Origin: JAUIEH01 sp964483375
GTDB lineage: Bacteria; Pseudomonadota; Alphaproteobacteria; Caulobacterales; Maricaulaceae
Direction of reading: 5' to 3'
NCBI GenBank assembly: GCA_964483375.1
Contig: CAZABJ010000001.1
Coordinates: 114,654-178,653 of the forward strand
Length of the DNA stretch: 64,000 nt
Shown: positions 57,693 through 64,000 of the stretch, one piece after another
How the letters are laid out: every line of letters begins with the position of its first letter
Position numbering within the stretch: the first letter of the stretch is position 1
Made by a program: the position numbers and the translations under genes
Notes under the pieces: model-generated
What the model saw: only the letters and a program-made list of their open reading frames with translations
What the model was told of the DNA's origin: nothing
The model's database searches: none

Positions 57693-59801
57693 TTAGAACG
57701 TCCCCGACAACCGCAGCCAGTAAAGCGGGCCGTTGGAGCGTTCTTGAACCTCGATGCGGCTGAGGTCGCCGGACGCCCGATCATCGACGAAAAAGCGACG
57801 CTCGCGCGTGCGCGTCTGATTGAAGATGTTGTCGACGCCTGCGGTGATCGTGACCCCGCCGAAGCGCGTGGTTTCGACGAACGCGTCGAGATCTCCAGCA
57901 TCCCAATCAAAACGCCAAAGCTCACGGGTGCGATAGGAGAACTCGTCTCCGAACAGATGCCAATCGAACCCCCAGGCGAAATCCCAGGAGGGGATGTCCT
58001 GGCGGAAGTCGACGTCAAACTGCCAGTTGGGTTCGCGGGCGAACCGGCGTTCTTCGCCGGTCACCGGGTCGTCGACCTGCGATCGGCGGAGAAAGTAATC
58101 GAGCTCCAGCAGCCCGCCGGGAACGCCGATGGAATCAAGCGGCAGGTCCGTCGCCAAAACGATGCCGTAACGTGTCCCATCGCCCAAATTGCCAGGGGCG
58201 TCAAAGCGAGCGCCTGGCGGCCCGATGGGGACGACGTCTTGGACGGCTTCCACGGCGTCGTAAAAAATCTCGGCTGACACCACGCCGCGCTCCGCAAAGC
58301 GACGCTCGAACTCGGCGCGGGCTGACCATGTCCGTTCCGGCTCAAGGTCGGGATTGCCGAGGTCGACATTGTCGTCGCTGACATCCACTGAGCTTGCGAA
58401 CTCCTGGAAATCGAGCTGGGCGACGTCGCGTTCAAGAATCAGCCGGAGTTGCGTGAGATCATCAAAGGCGTAGGTGGCGGCGAAGCGCGGCTTCCAGAAG
58501 GTCAGCGTTCGCTCTTCTTCGGCGTCCCCGGTTTGGGTGATGCGGGAGGCTTCGAAGGTCAGTCCGGATTCAAGGGTGAGCGCGTCGCTAACCCGCCAGA
58601 TGTCGGTGACGAACGCTTCCCCGCGCAGCTCCTCCACACGCGTGTCGGCGAGGCTCAGCGGAACGGCGACGAAACCCGCGCCGGACCCGTCGTCTTGGTC
58701 GACATCGAGCTGGCTGTCCTGGCTGTTAAAGGCGGCTTCAAGCCCGAAGTCGAAGGCGTGGTTTTCGTTGGGGGCGTAGCTGATTGCGCCGCGCAGGATG
58801 CTCTCAAAGCTGTCGCGCTGAATGGCGACGCGGGTGGCGTCTTCAAACGCGCCGGGGTCGAAGGACTCAAACAGCTGATCGCCGTTGAAGATGTCGAAGG
58901 TCTGCAGACCGATAAGCTTGAACGACAGCGCATCGGAGAAACGCCGCTCCCAGTCGCCGCCGACTTGACCCTCCAGATTGTCCCGCTCCTCAATGATCCC
59001 GGTGTCGAAACCGGTGATGGTTCCGTCGGGATCGCGGACTATCGACTGTTCGTTGAACGTCCAGATCCACGGCTCGATCTCGGCGTTCAACGTGAATGTG
59101 TCGACAGCGCTCGCTGGCCATCGAATGTCTAAGGTGAGCCCGACTTCACGATAGTTTTCCTGGCCGAACTCATCTCGCGTGAACAATAAGTCGCCGTCTG
59201 GGGTCAGCAGAAATTCGTCGCGGTCGGATCGCCCCGCCCAATTGTCGAAGAGCGTCGCCCCCAGACTGATATCCATGCCTTGCCAGGCGAAAGCGTAGGT
59301 CCCCGTGGCGAAGCCCGATATGCGGCCGCCGCGATGGCTTCGAACCTGCGCGCGCCACGTTCCTGTCGGTTCTGCGAGCGCGCCCTCGACCAAAACCACA
59401 TTCGCCACGACGCTTTGTCCCGGCGCTTCTGCGTTAGCCGCGCCGCCGCGCAACAAGTCGATGCGGGTCACGTTCGTCGCAGCGATTCGCGAGAGGATGT
59501 TGGACACCCCGCTTTTGCTGGTCGGGCGTTCGCCATTGATGAGCACATTGCCCGACGCGCCGCCGAACCCTCGCCGATTGTCGCCGTTGTCGAGCGAAAA
59601 ACCTGGGAGCCTGTTGACCATGTCAAGCGCGGTCACGGGATTGAAGGTGGCGAAAAACGCCTGCTCGTAGCGAACGACGCCGTCGTCGGATTCGGTCGTC
59701 GCGGGATCGTCTTGCGCCCGCGCCGCTTCAACGCTGAGGGCGGCCAATAGGCAATACGGGATTGTCACGGCGCAGCGCGCCGCCGCTTTGGTGCGAAGCA
59801 T
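57693..59801 (-). CDS. TonB-dependent receptor
   Basis: A 702-residue outer-membrane receptor. A signal peptide (about 1-30) is followed by a plug domain (about 45-130: TALDMVNRLPGFSLDNGDN, NVLINGERPTSKSGVSNILS, then TRIDLLRGGAANAE). The 22-stranded barrel ends in LYWLRLSGTF with a terminal Phe. The ligand cannot be read. A peptide or siderophore is possible, since a POT peptide transporter is divergent next to it. A TonB box is not obvious in the first residues. The ATG at 59801 is chosen, with a GGGGAAAA ribosome site. A TTGACA (59892-59897) lies about 90 bases upstream on its strand. Confidence 0.88.
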   Translation of the reverse strand: MLRTKAAARCAVTIPYCLLAALSVEAARAQDDPATTESDDGVVRYEQAFFATFNPVTALDMVNRLPGFSLDNGDNRRGFGGASGNVLINGERPTSKSGVSNILSRIAATNVTRIDLLRGGAANAEAPGQSVVANVVLVEGALAEPTGTWRAQVRSHRGGRISGFATGTYAFAWQGMDISLGATLFDNWAGRSDRDEFLLTPDGDLLFTRDEFGQENYREVGLTLDIRWPASAVDTFTLNAEIEPWIWTFNEQSIVRDPDGTITGFDTGIIEERDNLEGQVGGDWERRFSDALSFKLIGLQTFDIFNGDQLFESFDPGAFEDATRVAIQRDSFESILRGAISYAPNENHAFDFGLEAAFNSQDSQLDVDQDDGSGAGFVAVPLSLADTRVEELRGEAFVTDIWRVSDALTLESGLTFEASRITQTGDAEEERTLTFWKPRFAATYAFDDLTQLRLILERDVAQLDFQEFASSVDVSDDNVDLGNPDLEPERTWSARAEFERRFAERGVVSAEIFYDAVEAVQDVVPIGPPGARFDAPGNLGDGTRYGIVLATDLPLDSIGVPGGLLELDYFLRRSQVDDPVTGEERRFAREPNWQFDVDFRQDIPSWDFAWGFDWHLFGDEFSYRTRELWRFDWDAGDLDAFVETTRFGGVTITAGVDNIFNQTRTRERRFFVDDRASGDLSRIEVQERSNGPLYWLRLSGTF

Positions 59802-59891
59802 GGTTTTCCCCAACCCGTTCGTCCGAGCACAGATGTGGCCCGGCGCGGAGACACAAAGCCCTGAGCGGCGGCCGGAAGCACCTTAAAGCCC

Positions 59892-59897
59892 TGTCAA
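59892..59897 (-). promoter_or_regulatory. -35 element TTGACA upstream of the TonB receptor
   Basis: A perfect minus-strand TTGACA followed, after 12 bases, by GCTTCC, which weakly fits the Caulobacter -10 element GCTANA. A promoter here would give a leader of about 70 bases. Confidence 0.3.
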
Positions 59898-60051
59898 TTC
59901 CATCACGAAAACGTGAACACGCCAGTCCGAGCGCTGTGCTTCTCCGCAGACGGACGCTTGAGCGCGCGTCGCCTTCCGTGCTTGCCTCGACGGCTAAGAC
60001 CGGACGAGGCCGCGCCTGCGACCCGCCGGGGCCTGCGGGGAGGGGTCGCAG

Positions 60052-62010
60052 ATGGCTGGATTATTGACGATCGTCACGGTGGTGGGGCTGCTCATCACGG
60101 TCACGATGTGCATTCCTGTGTTCTGGCAAATGCGGAATCACCCGCGTGGCCTGCACATCTTATTTTTCACAGAGATGTGGGAGCGGTTTTCCTACTACGG
60201 AATGCGCGCGCTGCTGATTTACTATCTCACGCAGCATTTTCTTTTTGATGATGAGTTCGCGGGCGGTCAGTACGGCGCGTACACCTCGCTCGTTTATCTG
60301 CTGCCGCTTGTCGGCGGTTATCTCGCCGACCGCTATTTGGGGAACCGCAAAGCCATCGCGTTTGGCGCGCTTTTGCTGGTCGCAGGGCACGCCACCATGG
60401 CGGTGCATGGCGAACCCGCCGACCAGGTTTTCGTCTATGGCCAAGAACGGATCGTCTTTGAAGCCGAGGGGCGCGGCGATTCCCGGCGCGTGTTCCTGCC
60501 GGTCGGCGAGGGGCGTTGCGAACTCAATCCCGCCGAGGACGCCGGGGAATGCGCCATTCGCCCCAATCCCGACGGCGATTTCGTTTTCTCCAATTTGCCG
60601 GCGGGCGCGGCTTTGCCGTCCGTCATTCCGGCGAGCGACTACACCCTCGAGGTGGAGAACCGGAGCCAACTCATCCTCAACGTCTTCTTCTTGGCGCTGG
60701 CGCTCATCATTATGGGCGTGGGCTTCTTGAAGGCGAGCATCTCCTCCATCGTCGGCCAGCTCTATGAGCAGGGCGATCCGCGGCGCGACCCAGGCTTCAC
60801 GCTCTACTATTTCGGCATCAATCTCGGCGCGTTTTGGGCGTCGATCCTGTGTGGCGCGTTGGGCGAAACCTATGGCTGGCACTACGGTTTCGGGCTAGCC
60901 GGCATCGGCATGGCGCTGGGCTGGATCGTGTTCCGCCAGCGTCGGCTGTTGTTCTTCATCCCTGGCCCGCCGCAATTGCCCGACCATGTGGGCGCGCCGC
61001 CGGAACCTGAGAAACTGGGGCAACGCGTTGCGGGCCCGCTCAGCCGGGAATGGCTGATTTATCTGGGCGGCTTTTTGGGCGTGGCCGTGGTGTGGATGCT
61101 GGTGCAGTCCCCGCCGATCGCCATCGTCGAGGCGCTGGGCGGGGGCTCCCACGCGCATATCGGCGCGTTGTTGAGCGCGGGCACGATCGGCGTTGGGCTA
61201 TACATCTTCGTGTTCATGCTCCGGGAATGCACCGCAATCGAGGCGCAGCGGCTGATCCTCGCGATCATTCTCATTCTGGCCTCGGTGGTGTTCTGGTCGT
61301 TCTTCGAACAAGCCGGGTCGTCCTTGAGTTTGTTCGCCGCACGCAACACCGATTTGCCCAATGACGGGTTCTTCACCGTTACGGCCTCGCAGACCCAAGC
61401 GTTCAACGCCGGATGGATCCTCATCTTCGCCCCGATCCTGTCGGCGCTTTGGGCATGGTTGGGACGGCGGAACCTCGATCCCAATCCGGCGCTGAAATTC
61501 GGGCTCGGGCTCGTCCAGCTCGGCTTCGGGTTTTTCGTGCTGGTTTGGGGCGCCCAATTTGCGGATGAGAATTTCCGCGTGCCGCTCGTCTTCCTCGGGC
61601 TGTTGTACCTGTTCCACACCACAGGGGAGTTATTCCTGTCGCCCGTGGGCCTGTCGATGATCACCAAGCTCTCGCCGCTCAAGGTTCTGTCGACCATGAT
61701 GGCGGTTTGGTTCCTCTCCTCGGCTTGGGCGCAATTCGTCGGCGGCATCATCGCCGGTCTCGCTGGCGTGCCGACGGTGGCGGGGGACGTGCTCGACCCG
61801 CAGCAGTCGCTTGACGTGTCCACCCAGGTGTTTTCGACGCTGGGCTATGTCGCCATCGGCGTCGGCGCGGCGCTGGCGGCGTTCAGTTTCCTTCTCAAGC
61901 GCATGGCGCATGAAAGCCTGGACCGTGACGGAAGCCCCTTGCCGACCGCGCATGTCCAGCCCGACCCGCCCATGCCGCATCCCTCTCGCCCCACCGAAGG
62001 GGACGTCTGA
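60052..62010 (+). CDS. POT/PTR family proton-dependent peptide transporter
   Basis: A 652-residue major facilitator of the peptide transporter (POT) family with 12 to 14 helices. The family signature ExxERFSYYG is at residues 41-50 (EMWERFSYYG), followed by LPLVGGYLADRYLGNRK and the PTR2 blocks GFLKASISSIVGQLYEQ and FYFGINLGAFWAS-type (here LYYFGINLGAFWASI). It should import di- and tripeptides with protons. A soluble insert of about 85 residues (120-205, two cysteines) lies between helices that are normally joined by a short loop. GGGGAGGGG precedes the ATG. It pairs functionally with the S9 peptidases in the window. Confidence 0.9.
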   Translation: MAGLLTIVTVVGLLITVTMCIPVFWQMRNHPRGLHILFFTEMWERFSYYGMRALLIYYLTQHFLFDDEFAGGQYGAYTSLVYLLPLVGGYLADRYLGNRKAIAFGALLLVAGHATMAVHGEPADQVFVYGQERIVFEAEGRGDSRRVFLPVGEGRCELNPAEDAGECAIRPNPDGDFVFSNLPAGAALPSVIPASDYTLEVENRSQLILNVFFLALALIIMGVGFLKASISSIVGQLYEQGDPRRDPGFTLYYFGINLGAFWASILCGALGETYGWHYGFGLAGIGMALGWIVFRQRRLLFFIPGPPQLPDHVGAPPEPEKLGQRVAGPLSREWLIYLGGFLGVAVVWMLVQSPPIAIVEALGGGSHAHIGALLSAGTIGVGLYIFVFMLRECTAIEAQRLILAIILILASVVFWSFFEQAGSSLSLFAARNTDLPNDGFFTVTASQTQAFNAGWILIFAPILSALWAWLGRRNLDPNPALKFGLGLVQLGFGFFVLVWGAQFADENFRVPLVFLGLLYLFHTTGELFLSPVGLSMITKLSPLKVLSTMMAVWFLSSAWAQFVGGIIAGLAGVPTVAGDVLDPQQSLDVSTQVFSTLGYVAIGVGAALAAFSFLLKRMAHESLDRDGSPLPTAHVQPDPPMPHPSRPTEGDV

Positions 62011-62095
62011 CCGGGCTTGCTCGCCGGATCGCCCGAGCCGGGCGGTCCGCGGGGGCGGGTGAAGAAGCGCCTCGCGGCGGTTCTCAGGCCAAGTT

Positions 62096-62110
62096 GCGAC
62101 AAAATGGCGC
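62096..62110 (+). promoter_or_regulatory. RegA/RegR-type redox box candidate upstream of ctaC
   Basis: GCGAC-AAAAT-GGCGC matches 13 of 15 positions of the RegR/RegA-type consensus GNGRCRTTNNGNCGC as I remember it, with both mismatches at the central TT. It lies 100 bases before the ctaC start. Redox control of oxidase genes by this regulator family is known in other alphaproteobacteria; binding here is a guess. Confidence 0.25.
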
Positions 62111-62210
62111 CGCAGCAGGCTGGCGTCTTATGAGCGCCCGTCTATATCCTCCCGCGCCAAAGCGACGAGAAGCGGGGTCTCGTCGTTCGGAAAAAGACGG
62201 AAGGGGCGCT

Positions 62211-64000
<1,790 letters not shown>

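Overview
The window is a GC-rich, densely coded chromosomal segment with no rRNA, tRNA, CRISPR array, insertion sequence or prophage that I can see. It looks like a stalked or budding type alphaproteobacterium (Caulobacterales, Maricaulales, Parvularculales or a relative). The evidence is a PodJ-type polarity protein, a perfect CtrA-type box (TTAA-N7-TTAAC), promoters close to the Caulobacter housekeeping pattern, a plant/alphaproteobacterial-type glutamate-cysteine ligase beside ubiA and rsmE, and a MerR-linked beta-oxidation cluster. This assignment is inference, not a phylogenetic result.

Layout. 1-12 kb: the C-terminal part of an S9 peptidase, a ligase-associated MBL exonuclease, a GH24 lysozyme, a secreted beta/gamma-crystallin-like protein, a MarR regulator, a zinc metallopeptidase and a prolyl oligopeptidase. 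The ligase-associated Lhr-type helicase and PdeM phosphoesterase also lie here, but no ATP-dependent ligase. 12-18 kb: a TIGR02186 membrane protein, a TauE/SafE permease and a very large PodJ homologue, all on the minus strand and tightly spaced. 18.4-27.8 kb: a MerR regulator, then two acyl-CoA dehydrogenases, thiolase and a FadB-type fusion with two GST genes between them, closed by a strong hairpin. 28-36.6 kb: a second secreted S9 peptidase, VOC and DUF2461 proteins, unknown small proteins, a methyltransferase, a TylF-like methyltransferase/PhyH dioxygenase pair, and a nitronate monooxygenase behind a NemR-type palindrome. 36.7-44.7 kb: a DUF418 membrane protein fused to Cys-rich repeats, several unknown small secreted or membrane proteins, UbiD, GNAT, VOC and GST. 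45-51.4 kb: a DEAD-box helicase with a long structured leader, a beta-barrel protein, an ECF sigma/anti-sigma pair, MsrB, UbiA and RsmE. 51.4-54.6 kb: a two-gene module of a circularly permuted D-amino-acid-oxidase-like flavoprotein and a beta-helix membrane protein with an AT-rich segment. 54.7-64 kb: GshA, an orphan VirD4-like ATPase behind the CtrA box, a TonB-dependent receptor, a POT peptide transporter, and cytochrome c oxidase subunits II and I (the last cut by the window end).

Themes. Peptide use: two complete S9-family peptidases plus one partial, and a POT transporter. Lipid oxidation: the MerR-linked cluster. Respiration: UbiA, UbiD, CtaC and CtaD. Electrophile and thiol stress: three GSTs, GshA, MsrB and nitronate monooxygenase. 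DNA repair: exonuclease, helicase and PdeM. The most unusual items are the permuted oxidase/beta-helix module set between rsmE and gshA, the CtrA-box orphan VirD4, the DUF418-Cys-rich fusion, and the operator/promoter arrangement of the merR gene.
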